In this document: in pieces, positions 53,904-63,103 of the stretch | Layout of the letters: the number at the start of each line of letters is the position of its first letter | How positions within the stretch are numbered: position 1 is the first letter of the stretch | DNA from: Candidatus Pacearchaeota archaeon | GTDB lineage: Archaea > Nanoarchaeota > Nanoarchaeia > Pacearchaeales > GW2011-AR1 | Direction of reading: 5' to 3' | Assembly: GCA_002686195.1 (NCBI GenBank) | Contig: NZAS01000038.1 | Span: forward strand, 1 to 64,000 | Length of the DNA: 64,000 nucleotides | Notes under the pieces: generated by a model | What the model saw: the letters and a program-made list of their open reading frames with translations, nothing else | The model's database searches: none | What the model was told of the DNA's origin: nothing | Program-made: the position numbers and the translations under genes

Positions 53904-55576
53904 CGTTCACCGACCGCGCTAAGGCCTACGCCTTGGCTATCACGAAAGGCGAGATTGCCGCTTGCCGACTGGTTCGGCTTTCGTGCCAGCGGTTTCTAGA
54001 CGACCTCGACCGTGGGGATTGGGAGTTCAAGCCCGAGCTGGTGGAGCGGGTCTGCGGCTTCGCGGAATTGATGCCGCACGTTAAGGGCAAGTGGGCGCGA
54101 ACGCGAGAGTTCATCAAGCTTGAGGACTGGCAGGTCTTCATTCTCGCTTGCCTGTTCGGGTTTGTGGATCGCGATGGGCGGCGGCGGTTCCGCCAAGCCT
54201 ACATCATGCTGCCGAGGAAGCAGGGTAAGTCAATTCTCGCTGCGGTGATCGGCCTCTATATGCTGACCCTCGACGGCGAAGCAGGTGCGGAGGTCTACTG
54301 CGGCGCGACTAGCGAGGCGCAGGCATGGGAAGTGTTCCGCCCCGCTAAGCAGATGGCGCAACAGGCAGGTGAAACTCCTGGCGAGTTCTTGGCGGAGTTC
54401 GACGCGGATGTTGCCGCGAAGTCGATCTACACAGCGGACGGATCTCGCTTTCAGCCGGTGATCGGCAAGCCGGGGGACGGTAGCTCCCCGCATTGTGCGA
54501 TCATTGACGAATACCACGAACACGACACGCCCGACCAGTTCGACACGATGCTGACCGGCATGGGCGCTCGCGAGCAACCGCTGGCGCTGGTGATTACTAC
54601 AGCGGGCGATAACGTTGGTGGCCCCTGCCACGACATGCAGAAGTTTGCCGAGGATGTACTGGAGGGCGTCATCGGAGACGATCAGTTCTTCGGTATCATC
54701 TACACGATAGACAAGACCGACGACTGGCGCGACTTCGATGTTTGGAAGAAGGCCAACCCGAACCTTGGCGTCTCGATCTTCGAGGACTTTCTGAGGGCGC
54801 GGCACCAAGAGGCGATCAACCGGCCCTCAAAGCAGGGCATCAACCTGACGAAGCACCTCAACGTATGGGTTTCCTCGCGCGACGCCTGGTTGAATATGTC
54901 CGACTGGCAGGCTTGCGCTGACGGTGGGTTGACGCTGGAAGAGATGGCAGGGTGTGAGGCATGGATCGGCCTCGACCTTGCAACGAAGGTAGACGTTGCC
55001 GCGCTGGTCGCAAAGATCAGGATGGCAGACGGGCGCTTTGCCTACTGGCCGTTCTTCTACCTGCCGGAAGCGCAGGTTCTAGAAGGCAAGTCAAAGAACT
55101 CGGCGGCGTATGGCGGTTGGGCGGCATCGGGCCACCTGAACCTGACGCCGGGGGACGCAACAGATTTTGAGTATGTGGCCGAAGACATTCGGAAGCTGGC
55201 GAAGCTTCTGGATGTGCAGGCTTTAGGCTTCGACCCTTATCAGGGTCATCATCTTTCACAGCAGCTTATGAGTGAAGGGCTGCCGGTTATCGAATACCCG
55301 ATGCAGACGCGCACTCTGTCCCCGCCAATGCGGGAGATGGAGGCGGCGATTGCGGCGAAGAGGCGTGTTCACCCCGGCAACCCGATGTTCGACTGGATGG
55401 CTTCCAACGTTACGGCGAAGGAAGACGGGCGCGGCAATATCTATCCGCGCAAACCGCACGGGCAGGACCACCTGAAGATCGACGGAATAACGGCTGCGCT
55501 GATGGCGGAGGGACTGAGCATGGAAGAAACCGAAGGCCGCTCCGTTTATGAAGAACGCGGGATCTTGGTGTTCTGA
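53900..55576 (+). CDS. terL: Terminase large subunit, 558 aa
   Basis: PRKQGKS P-loop and IIDE Walker B at the same residues as in unit A; differences are mostly in the first 50 residues. GTG start coupled to terS. It powers packaging and cuts the concatemer. Confidence 0.95.
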   Translation: MTFTDRAKAYALAITKGEIAACRLVRLSCQRFLDDLDRGDWEFKPELVERVCGFAELMPHVKGKWARTREFIKLEDWQVFILACLFGFVDRDGRRRFRQAYIMLPRKQGKSILAAVIGLYMLTLDGEAGAEVYCGATSEAQAWEVFRPAKQMAQQAGETPGEFLAEFDADVAAKSIYTADGSRFQPVIGKPGDGSSPHCAIIDEYHEHDTPDQFDTMLTGMGAREQPLALVITTAGDNVGGPCHDMQKFAEDVLEGVIGDDQFFGIIYTIDKTDDWRDFDVWKKANPNLGVSIFEDFLRARHQEAINRPSKQGINLTKHLNVWVSSRDAWLNMSDWQACADGGLTLEEMAGCEAWIGLDLATKVDVAALVAKIRMADGRFAYWPFFYLPEAQVLEGKSKNSAAYGGWAASGHLNLTPGDATDFEYVAEDIRKLAKLLDVQALGFDPYQGHHLSQQLMSEGLPVIEYPMQTRTLSPPMREMEAAIAAKRRVHPGNPMFDWMASNVTAKEDGRGNIYPRKPHGQDHLKIDGITAALMAEGLSMEETEGRSVYEERGILVF

Positions 55577-56844
55577 TGGGCTTTCTAACGTTCATCTCGG
55601 ACTGGATTGACCCGCCTAGCGTCGAACCTACGGCAGTTGCGCCTGCGGTCCCGGTGCAGGCTTATTCGGTGATCGACCTCGCGAGCGATGCTGGCCTAGA
55701 GGACTTCCTGCGCAACGGTAGCGGCAACCTTGCTGGGGCCACGATGAACCGCAAGACCGTGATGCGGAACACCGCTGTTAAGCGCAGCGTCAACCTCATC
55801 TCGAATGTCATGGGTATGCTGCCCCTGCACCTTTTGCAGAAGGCCGATGGAGGGGATGACAAGAAGGCCCGCGATCACGCGCTGTTCGAGATCCTTGCCG
55901 ACAAGACGAACACGCAGCAGGACGCTTTTCAGTTCCGCCGCCTTGTGCAGCGTTGGGCGCTGGTCGATGGCAATGGCTATGCCGAAGTGTTGCGCTCGCG
56001 CGGACGTATTACCGGATTGATGCCGATACACCCTAGCAAGGTGCAAAAGCGCGAGAACTGGGGCGACCCGTACAAAGTCAACAACTCCAACGGCGGCACG
56101 CGGGTTATCGCGCCCGAGAATATGTTCCACCTTATGGGTGACAGCGACGATGGCCTTAACGGCATCTCGCTGCTGGACGAGGCTGCGGATGCGTTGGGTC
56201 TTGCGCTCCAAGCGGACAAGGCGGCAGCACGGCTGTTCAAGCACGGCGCGCTAATTCGCGATGTGCTGTCCAAAGAGGGCAAACTCAGCCCCGAGGCAAT
56301 CGCCAATCTGAAGGCCAGCCTTGGCGATGAATACGGCGGTTCGGACAACGCCAACCGCACCTTGGTTCTCGAAGAGGGCCTTAAATACCAATCCGTGCAG
56401 GCGAACGCGAAGGACAGCCAGCACCTAGAAACCCGCGACCACCAGATCGAGGAAATCGCCCGCGTGTTCGGGATGCCGCGCCCGTTCCTGATGATGGACG
56501 ATACAAGCTGGGGCAGCGGGATCGAGCAGCTTGGCATCTACTTCACAACCTACACGCTCGCGCCGTGGCTCAAAGCTTGGGAATCGGCAATCAGCCGCAT
56601 TCTCCTGACCAACGAAGAGCGCCGAAGCGGGCTTTATCCGAAGTTCAATGAGCGTGCCTTGCTGCGCGGTTCGATGGCCGACCAGGCCGAGTTCTTTAGC
56701 AAGATGATGGGTTCCGGCGGCTCGCCGCAGATCATGGAACAGAATGAGGCTCGGGCGCTGCTCGACCTTCCCGAGCACCCGGAAGGTTCCGGGCTTAACA
56801 GCGGCGCAGTCAATGGAGGTGGCGACAATGCCCCGACCGAATAA
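55576..56844 (+). CDS. Portal protein, HK97 family, 422 aa
   Basis: Same length and almost same sequence as 12868-14136. Overlaps terL by one base and the protease start. The high identity at nucleotide level makes the head block a likely recombination substrate between the two prophages. Confidence 0.93.
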   Translation: MGFLTFISDWIDPPSVEPTAVAPAVPVQAYSVIDLASDAGLEDFLRNGSGNLAGATMNRKTVMRNTAVKRSVNLISNVMGMLPLHLLQKADGGDDKKARDHALFEILADKTNTQQDAFQFRRLVQRWALVDGNGYAEVLRSRGRITGLMPIHPSKVQKRENWGDPYKVNNSNGGTRVIAPENMFHLMGDSDDGLNGISLLDEAADALGLALQADKAAARLFKHGALIRDVLSKEGKLSPEAIANLKASLGDEYGGSDNANRTLVLEEGLKYQSVQANAKDSQHLETRDHQIEEIARVFGMPRPFLMMDDTSWGSGIEQLGIYFTTYTLAPWLKAWESAISRILLTNEERRSGLYPKFNERALLRGSMADQAEFFSKMMGSGGSPQIMEQNEARALLDLPEHPEGSGLNSGAVNGGGDNAPTE

Positions 56845-57661
56845 GATCCGTCTCAACACCAGCCGGAAGGTCACGGCCCTCACTAGCGAGGGGGCGCTTG
56901 ATCGCTGGCAGCCTGCCATTCAGGCGGCAGTCGAGGATGACAACACGATTAGCGTTTATGACGTTATCGGTGAGGACTTCTGGACCGGCGAAGGCGTGAC
57001 GGTGAAGCGGATCGACGCGGCCCTTCGCAAGATCGGCAACCGTGACGTTGTGGTCAATATCAACAGCCCCGGCGGCGATGTCTTCGAGGGGATCGCAATC
57101 TACAATCGCCTGCGCGAGCATCCGGCGAAGGTGCAGGTAAAGGTGATGGGCCTGGCTGCTTCCGCCGCCTCGATTATCGCGATGGCCGGTGATGAGGTGC
57201 AGATTGGCGAAGCGTCCTTCCTGATGATCCATAACGCTTGGGTCATGGCGGTAGGCAACCAGTTTGACCTGCGCGAAGTCGCTGACTTCCTTGCACCGTT
57301 CGATGAGGCCCTGCGCGATGTTTACGTGCAGCGAACCGGCACCGACGCAAGCGAGGTTGAGGCCATGATGAAGGCTGAAACCTGGATTAGCGGCAAGAAG
57401 GCTGTCGAAACCGGCTTTGCCGACACGCTGCTGAGCGCGGATGAAACCAAGCAAGTCGAGAATGCGGCTAACCCGCAGATCAATGCCTTGCGCCGCGCTG
57501 AAGCCAATCTTTGCAAGGAAATGCCCCGCTCGGCGGCGCGTGACCTGCTCAACCAGATCAAGGGCAAGCAAGACGCTGCCCCTGACCCCGCCACGCAGGA
57601 CGCTGGCGACCCTGAACTGTCCACCGCCCTTGCTGGGTTGCTGGATACCATTCGGGCCTAG
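56828..57661 (+). CDS. ClpP-like prohead protease, 277 aa
   Basis: Same motifs as the unit A copy (INSPGGDVFEGIAI, AASAASIIAMAGDE, MIHNAW); differs by a few residues (SRKV for SQKV). GGAGGTGGC ribosome site supports this start. Confidence 0.9.
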   Translation: MPRPNKIRLNTSRKVTALTSEGALDRWQPAIQAAVEDDNTISVYDVIGEDFWTGEGVTVKRIDAALRKIGNRDVVVNINSPGGDVFEGIAIYNRLREHPAKVQVKVMGLAASAASIIAMAGDEVQIGEASFLMIHNAWVMAVGNQFDLREVADFLAPFDEALRDVYVQRTGTDASEVEAMMKAETWISGKKAVETGFADTLLSADETKQVENAANPQINALRRAEANLCKEMPRSAARDLLNQIKGKQDAAPDPATQDAGDPELSTALAGLLDTIRA

Positions 57662-57690
57662 CGCCCATTTTTACGACAGGAAGTAACACA

Positions 57691-58938
57691 ATGACTAAGA
57701 TGATCGCTGGCGCGGGTCTTGCCGCCCTCGCCGCTAACGCTCCGCGTGGCCTTGTTGCCATGCCCCGTGCCGAAGCCAACGACCCGAAGGCTCTGGTCGC
57801 TCAGCTCAACAACGCCTTTGAAGAGTTCAAGGCCGCTCAGGACGAGAAGCTTGCCTCCAAGGCAGACGATGTTGTCCTGAACGAGAAGGTTGACCGCCTC
57901 AACAACGCAATGTCGGACATTGAGGCTGCGCTGAACGAGAAGATCGCCGCTGCGCAGACCGTCAGCCCGCAGGGTGACATGAAGCCGACGGACCCCGAAT
58001 ACCTCAACGCCTTTAAGGCGCACATGCGTAAGGGTGATGTGCAGGCTGCCATGACCGTTGGCACCGACGCGGATGGTGGCTACCTCGCTCCGGTCGAGTG
58101 GGATCGCACCGTTACCAATGCGCTGAAGCAGCGTTCGCCCATCCGCGACAATGCCCAGGTCATCACGATCAGCGGAACCGGCTTTAGCCGCGTTTACAAT
58201 GATGGTGTGGTCGGTAGTGGCTGGGTCGGTGAAACCGCCGCCCGTCCCGAGACCTCCACTCCGGGCCTGTCCACCCTCAACTTCGAGACCGGCGAACTCT
58301 ACGCTAACCCTGCTATTTCGCAGAAGGCGCTGGATGACGTTGCAATCGACCTTGAAGGCTGGATTCGTGACGAGGTTTCGGGCGAGTTCGCCATTCAGGA
58401 AAACATCGCTTTCCTGAGCGGCAACGGCACGAACAAGCCGTTCGGCATCCTCACCTACGTCACGGGCGCGACCAACGCTGCGAAGCACCCGTTCGGCGCT
58501 ATCGAAGCCGTGGACGGCACCGGCACCTCGCTGACTGACAGCGATGACCTGCTGAACGTCATCTACGACCTGCCGAGCGAGCGCAACGGCAACGCCAAGT
58601 GGTATATGAACCGCACCACGCTGGGCGTCATTCGCTCGCTGAAGGATGGCGATGGGAACTACCTGTGGCAGCCTTCGTATCAGGCTGACCAGCCCTCTTC
58701 GCTCGCCGGTTATTCGGTGATCGAGGTTCCGGGTATGCCCGACATCGGCGCAAGCGCGGTTCCGGCTCTGTTCGGTGATATGGCGATGACCTATCTGGTT
58801 GTCGATCGCGTGGGCCTTCGCGTCCTGCGTGACCCGTTCACCAACAAGCCGTTCGTCCACTTCTACACGACCAAGCGCGTCGGTGGCGGGGTCCAGAACC
58901 CCGAATACATGCGCGCTCTGAAGATGGCCGCTTCGTAA
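57691..58938 (+). CDS. Major capsid protein, HK97 fold, 415 aa
   Basis: Close homologue of 14983-16230 with delta domain and HK97 fold. Its 3' end (58868-58938) uses the same GC-rich codons as the rest of the gene, unlike unit A's. It is followed by the GGGAGGG/CCCTCCC hairpin (58948-58967) and no HNH gene, representing the uninserted state. Confidence 0.95.
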   Translation: MTKMIAGAGLAALAANAPRGLVAMPRAEANDPKALVAQLNNAFEEFKAAQDEKLASKADDVVLNEKVDRLNNAMSDIEAALNEKIAAAQTVSPQGDMKPTDPEYLNAFKAHMRKGDVQAAMTVGTDADGGYLAPVEWDRTVTNALKQRSPIRDNAQVITISGTGFSRVYNDGVVGSGWVGETAARPETSTPGLSTLNFETGELYANPAISQKALDDVAIDLEGWIRDEVSGEFAIQENIAFLSGNGTNKPFGILTYVTGATNAAKHPFGAIEAVDGTGTSLTDSDDLLNVIYDLPSERNGNAKWYMNRTTLGVIRSLKDGDGNYLWQPSYQADQPSSLAGYSVIEVPGMPDIGASAVPALFGDMAMTYLVVDRVGLRVLRDPFTNKPFVHFYTTKRVGGGVQNPEYMRALKMAAS

Positions 58939-58989
58939 GAACTGGCGGGAGGGTTTCGGCCCTCCCCCAACCCCTTTGGGAGAATACCA

Positions 58990-59202
58990 ATGACCAAGAA
59001 GAAAGACGGCGAGATGGAAGCTTCGGGCGCTATCATCGCGAAAGAAGACAAGGCAATCGACACCAGCCATCCGGCGGTCGATGCCAACCCGCGCCAGGGC
59101 GACGACCTTCCGCCCGAGGCCAATCAGATCGACTTCAACGTTCCTTCGGCGCAGAAGCCTGCCAAGGAAGCTGTTGCGGACAACCTGAAGGCGCAGGACT
59201 AA
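58990..59202 (+). CDS. conserved head-region protein, 70 aa
   Basis: Identical in protein sequence, as far as I can compare, to unit A 16984-17196. Charged, probably disordered. The preceding sequence GGGAGAATACCA is conserved. Confidence 0.75.
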   Translation: MTKKKDGEMEASGAIIAKEDKAIDTSHPAVDANPRQGDDLPPEANQIDFNVPSAQKPAKEAVADNLKAQD

Positions 59203-59227
59203 GCGTGCGGCGGCGGAGGGCGCAACG

Positions 59228-59770
59228 ATGACTTACAACCTTCGCCGCCTCACCCCTATTGCTGGTGAGGATGTGTTGCCGCTCGCTGATGCGAAGCTGT
59301 CCGCGCATATCACCAGCGACGACGAGGACACTGTGCTTGCGGGCTTCCGTGATGCTGCGTTGTCGGAAGTCGAGAAGCTATCCGGCTATGCAGTAGATGG
59401 CGGGCAATTCGTATGGGAGCAGCCCCGCTTCGGTCGGCACAATGTCCTGCCGGTTCGCGGTGCGACCTCGATTGATAGCGTGGCCTATATGGGCACCGAT
59501 GGCGTTAGCGCGAGCTATGCGGACGCGCGGCTAGTCAACGGCGCAGCTTATCCCGCTGTCGGTGGATCTTGGCCCACGGCCTACGGCTCGGCAGCAATTA
59601 CCTTCACGGTGGACGCCGCACCGGCTGACAAGCTGGCGCTGCTGATTATCGCGGCGCAGCTAAAGTTTCAGGTCTTCGAGAACCGAGGGCGCGACGACGC
59701 CAAGTATATCGAAGGCATCGAGATGGCGATTGCCTCCACTCTCAATTCGATCCGTGGCGACGCGCTGTGA
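59228..59770 (+). CDS. Head-tail connector, gp6-like, 180 aa
   Basis: Homologue of 17222-17764 with the same helical N-terminus and a few substitutions. Overlaps the next gene. Confidence 0.85.
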   Translation: MTYNLRRLTPIAGEDVLPLADAKLSAHITSDDEDTVLAGFRDAALSEVEKLSGYAVDGGQFVWEQPRFGRHNVLPVRGATSIDSVAYMGTDGVSASYADARLVNGAAYPAVGGSWPTAYGSAAITFTVDAAPADKLALLIIAAQLKFQVFENRGRDDAKYIEGIEMAIASTLNSIRGDAL

Positions 59771-60090
59771 CCGCAGGACGTAGGGACAAGCTTGTGACGC
59801 TGGAGCGGTTCACCTCGACCCAGAACGACTACGGCGAAGAGGTTGAGACTTGGGCTGCTATCGGCACCGAATGGGCAGCGGTTTACTACGGCAAGGGAAG
59901 CGAGCGTCGGCAGGCTGCAATGGAACAGGGAAGCCAGCCCGCTAACTTCCAGTTCCTATCGAACGCGCAGACACGGGGGCTGACGCTAAAGGACCGCATT
60001 GAGCATAACGGGAGCTGGGATATTGTCGGGATCAGCCCCGATACGCCCGAGCGCGGATTGCTAGAGGTTACGGCAGTTCGTGCAGCCTAG
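59767..60090 (+). CDS. Head closure / head-tail joining protein, 107 aa
   Basis: Homologue of 17761-18087, but residues 15-35 (FTSTQNDYGEEVETWAAIGT) are clearly different from A, a local patch of divergence in an otherwise matching protein, perhaps at the tail-facing surface since tails differ. Confidence 0.85.
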   Translation: MTAGRRDKLVTLERFTSTQNDYGEEVETWAAIGTEWAAVYYGKGSERRQAAMEQGSQPANFQFLSNAQTRGLTLKDRIEHNGSWDIVGISPDTPERGLLEVTAVRAA

Positions 60091-60407
60091 GCGCAACGCT
60101 CGAGGGCTGAGCGATAAGGGATAAGCCCGTTCACCCTCCACACCTTGCCCGCGCCATCGTTTGCAATGGTGATGAACAGCGTTGTGGCATTTTCCTGCAC
60201 GAAGGTAACTGTCGTTTCGCTCTCGTCTTGAAGGACTGAGGGCGCACCAATCTTCGACACGCTTTCGGAGATGCACTGGGCAACGCGCATCGGTGGCTTG
60301 GCGGTCTGGAAGGTATGGACTGGCGGACGGGTGCGCAGGTCTGAAGCGGTTGTCGTGCAAGCTGTAATACTGGCGGCTGCGAATAGTGCGAGTGCGGTTC
60401 TTTTCAT
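60087..60407 (-). CDS. Reverse-strand lipoprotein moron, 106 aa
   Basis: Signal peptide and lipobox (MKRTALALFAAASITAC), then sequence close to 18084-18404. More amino-acid changes than the head genes beside it. The homology between units stops about 35 bp beyond its start, at 60445 / 18444. Confidence 0.8.
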   Translation of the reverse strand: MKRTALALFAAASITACTTTASDLRTRPPVHTFQTAKPPMRVAQCISESVSKIGAPSVLQDESETTVTFVQENATTLFITIANDGAGKVWRVNGLIPYRSALERCA

Positions 60408-60461
60408 GGCCCAGCAATAGCGGCCAAGTTTAGCAAAAAGTCAAGCAGAGGGGTTTCAGCG

Positions 60462-60653
60462 ATGACGCGAGTTAGAACCTTGCAGTGGCATCGTAATGTC
60501 CACGGCGAACACAACCGGGGCGACGAATACAACCACGACCGCCCCGCGACCGATATTCAGTTCGGCTACGTCGAGGAAGTAACGGCAGAGACGGAATCCT
60601 TCGAGCCTTTCCAGCCCTTCGGGGACGAAGAAGGCGAAGCGGAACCCGAATGA
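60462..60653 (+). CDS. small acidic protein, 63 aa
   Basis: His/Asp/Glu-rich (WHRNVHGEHNRGDEYNHDRP, ending EEGEAEPE). First gene of unit B's own tail module, coupled by 4 bp to the next. Absent from unit A. Confidence 0.6.
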   Translation: MTRVRTLQWHRNVHGEHNRGDEYNHDRPATDIQFGYVEEVTAETESFEPFQPFGDEEGEAEPE

Positions 60654-61051
60654 GGTTCCACCTTGATGGCGTCGAAGATGCCCTGCGCAATCTTGAGGCT
60701 ATCGAAGAGGCGGTATCTGACCGCGAATTGCAGGCGGATGGCCTAGAGGCGCTAGAGCCGGTGGTAAAGGACGCACAAAGCCTTGCCCCGGTCGATCAGG
60801 GCGACCTGCGCGACAGCATCGAGGCAACGGTATTTGAAGATGGTTCGGTCGGGGTAATTATCCGCGACTGGAAGGGGCATTTCTTCGAGTTCGGCACCGT
60901 CCATATGCGGGCCACCCCGATGCTTATGCCCGCGTGGGATGCGAACGTTAGCGAGGTGAGTAACGCCTTTGCTGATCGCATCCGCGCTCGCATCGAGGGC
61001 GCACCTCGCGTCAACCGCAGCCGCACGGCTCTAAGGACTGAGGGGCTGTAA
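60650..61051 (+). CDS. HK97 gp10-like tail-completion protein, 133 aa
   Basis: DAQSLAPVDQGDLRDSIEATV and FFEFGTVHMRATPMLMPAWD carry the gp10 signature. Same role and place as 18453-18914 but low sequence similarity. Confidence 0.85.
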   Translation: MRFHLDGVEDALRNLEAIEEAVSDRELQADGLEALEPVVKDAQSLAPVDQGDLRDSIEATVFEDGSVGVIIRDWKGHFFEFGTVHMRATPMLMPAWDANVSEVSNAFADRIRARIEGAPRVNRSRTALRTEGL

Positions 61052-61462
61052 ATGGAAAAAGACCTTCAAGACCGCCTGCGGGATGCACTTAGCGGGACTT
61101 TAGGCGAAGCATTTAACCGCCCCGCCGTCGATTGGAACGAACGCAAGAGCAACGACCGCAGCGCCTTCCCGGCCATCGTCCTGACGACCGTTTCGCCGGG
61201 GCATGACTATGTGCAGGGCGGCACGGACGCACTGAAGCAGCCGCGCATTCGGGCTGAGATATTCGACCTCACCCCGCTGAGCGTCAAGGCAACCAAAACG
61301 GCGGTCATCGAAGAGATGGAAACCAGCGCCAGCCAAGGCGCTACCCAGTTTAGCAAATCACGCCTCGCCTTCGAGCGGGACACGGACCCCGAGGACCTTC
61401 CGGGGGGATTGAAGGTCTTTCGGACGATACTCGACTTCTTCGTCCCTCACTCTCCACTTTAG
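61052..61462 (+). CDS. Tail terminator-like protein, 136 aa
   Basis: Position and fold pattern (LQDRLRDALSG, RSAFPAIVLTTVSPGHDYV, PRIRAEIFDLTPLSVKATKTAVIEEM) suit a DUF3168-type terminator. Sequence unrelated to unit A's. Confidence 0.75.
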   Translation: MEKDLQDRLRDALSGTLGEAFNRPAVDWNERKSNDRSAFPAIVLTTVSPGHDYVQGGTDALKQPRIRAEIFDLTPLSVKATKTAVIEEMETSASQGATQFSKSRLAFERDTDPEDLPGGLKVFRTILDFFVPHSPL

Positions 61463-61474
61463 AGGATAAACACC

Positions 61475-61927
61475 ATGCCTGATTACGTCGAAGGCGTCGT
61501 CGCCATCGAAGAAGAGCTGCACCTTACGGACGGCTCGGGAACTCTCACTCAAATCCTTGGCCTGAAGGGCATCAAGGAACCCAGCTTCACGCTCGATGAG
61601 GTCGAAGACACCGACATGGCCAGCGGCGGGGTTAAGGACTACGTTGCCGGTCTGGGCGACTGGACGCTTTTCGAGGCGACCATCAAGCACCGCCCCGGCA
61701 GCGACGAGCATGTCCTGATCGAAGAGCATCTGCTGAGCCGCGAACGGCGCGCCTTCAAGATCGTTCTGCGCGCGGACAATGACGGCTCGACGGTCGAAGG
61801 AACCGGCGAAATCCTGCTGCTGGCTTATGACAAGCCGAACCGCGCACCGGGCGCTGTTGTGGACGCAACCCTTCGCGGTCGCGTGCGCCAATACACCGAG
61901 GGCGCAGTAACGGCACCGGGTTCGTAA
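61475..61927 (+). CDS. Major tail tube protein, 150 aa
   Basis: Beta-rich (FTLDEVEDTDMASGGVKDYVAGLGDWTLFEATIKHRPGSDE), preceding the chaperone pair. GAGG upstream. Similar in size and layout to the A tube protein but with little shared sequence. Confidence 0.8.
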   Translation: MPDYVEGVVAIEEELHLTDGSGTLTQILGLKGIKEPSFTLDEVEDTDMASGGVKDYVAGLGDWTLFEATIKHRPGSDEHVLIEEHLLSRERRAFKIVLRADNDGSTVEGTGEILLLAYDKPNRAPGAVVDATLRGRVRQYTEGAVTAPGS

Positions 61928-61928
61928 G

Positions 61929-62288
61929 ATGGGGAACCGTCTCGAAGGAACCGCGACGTTCGACTATGAGGGTCAGACCTACCGCCTGACCCTCAACAAC
62001 CGCGTTCTGATGGATGCCGAGCGAGTGCTTGGTTATTCTTCGCTCGACGCGGCAGAAGAGGCGCGACAGGCGCTGGCAGTCGGGCGCAACCCGATGCTTC
62101 GCACTGTCGTCGCTATCTTTTACGGCGCGCTGCACCAGAACCACCCGGCTGTGACCGAGGACGAAGCTATCGACATGTTCATGGCTGACGATCCGGCACC
62201 GCAAACCGCGTTCAAGGAAATCCTCCTTGGCGTGGAACCGCCTAAGCCGGTGGGAAACGGACGCAAGAAGGCGGCAGCAAAGAAGTAG
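61929..62288 (+). CDS. Tail assembly chaperone, G-like, 119 aa
   Basis: TFDYEGQTYRLTLNNRVLMDAERVLGYSSL resembles GTA-type tail chaperones. It ends in a Lys/Ala-rich RKKAAAKK just before the stop, where a -1 frameshift would enter the extension below. Confidence 0.78.
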   Translation: MGNRLEGTATFDYEGQTYRLTLNNRVLMDAERVLGYSSLDAAEEARQALAVGRNPMLRTVVAIFYGALHQNHPAVTEDEAIDMFMADDPAPQTAFKEILLGVEPPKPVGNGRKKAAAKK

Positions 62289-62620
62289 CGTGGGACTGGG
62301 AGGGAATCTTCCGGTCCTACCGACAGGCTGGTTACGCGCGGGGCGACTTCTTTGAGGAAACCCCGCGCTCGACCATCCTTGCCCTACAGGGGGCAAAAGA
62401 GCGGGCGCAAAGCGAGCTTCGCAACGTCATCACGGGATCGTGGCTGAATGGTCGCCTTTCGGGGATGATCGACCCTGACAAATACCCGTCGCTCGAAGAA
62501 ATGCTTGGCGAAGAGCCGGAGCCGGAAGCGGAGCCGGAACCCGGTGCGGAGCATGTTGGGGCAAAGCTATGGGTAATGTGGCTTAACAAGAAGCAGCCTA
62601 AAGCCCCGTCTCATTCGTAG
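62285..62620 (+). CDS. Probable -1 frameshift extension of tail chaperone
   Basis: The -1 frame at the end of the chaperone reads VAWDWEGIFRSYRQAGYARG and goes on about 110 residues to TAG at 62618. The W-rich start, FFEETPRST and length match T-type extensions. The shift site would be GCAAAGAAG next to the stop codon, less canonical than in unit A, so the mechanism is uncertain. Its end overlaps the reverse moron. Confidence 0.65.
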   Translation, partial: VAWDWEGIFRSYRQAGYARGDFFEETPRSTILALQGAKERAQSELRNVITGSWLNGRLSGMIDPDKYPSLEEMLGEEPEPEAEPEPGAEHVGAKLWVMWLNKKQPKAPSHS

Positions 62621-63050
62621 GCGCTATGGGGGTATATAGCAGGAAGCATTGGCCGTAACCGTTGGACACCCGCACGCGAAGATTGCGTTCTGTGCTGACG
62701 TATTCAGAGCGGCCAGCGCGGCTGTATATCCCGTCTATCTCCCGTTCGATCACCTCGCAGGCTTCGGGGGCCTCGGGGTGCAGCCGGATAGCTGACAAAC
62801 CGCCTGAGAGCGGTGAGAAATAGAACTGGGTCCTAAACGTCATTCCCGACGCAGAATAGGTGCCTTCCGCGCCTAATTCTTGGCCCCTTACTTGATCGCC
62901 GCGCAGGCCCCTGACGCTTGCCGCATTGCCTTGTGCGGCTGACACTACCTGCTCCGGGGACATGCCCCATTGAGCGTATTGCCAATCCGCGCTGGCGGGG
63001 GCGGCAAGCGAAATAAGCGCGGCGGTCAAGGCGAGGTGTGTGGGTCTCAT
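62598..63050 (-). CDS. Secreted reverse-strand moron, 150 aa
   Basis: A cleavable signal peptide is clear (LALTAALISLAAPASA, then DWQYAQWGMSPEQV). The mature protein is beta-rich with two cysteines (ACEVIERE, YGQCFLLYT). It points against the tail genes between chaperone and tape measure. A periplasmic moron expressed by the prophage is likely; function unknown. Confidence 0.75.
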   Translation of the reverse strand: MRPTHLALTAALISLAAPASADWQYAQWGMSPEQVVSAAQGNAASVRGLRGDQVRGQELGAEGTYSASGMTFRTQFYFSPLSGGLSAIRLHPEAPEACEVIEREIDGIYSRAGRSEYVSTERNLRVRVSNGYGQCFLLYTPIAPTNETGL

Positions 63051-63103
63051 GCCTGCCGAATACATCAAAACGAACCAACAATCCAGAACAGGGAGCTTGC
63101 CCG

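Noticed and set aside
57658..59070. Very long reverse ORF (470 codons) opposite the capsid gene
   Set aside because: It is the mirror of a GC-rich coding sequence with low-stop codon use; the forward strand has a clear HK97 capsid with ribosome site, and the reverse product has no domain or start signal. The same applies at 14950-16188.
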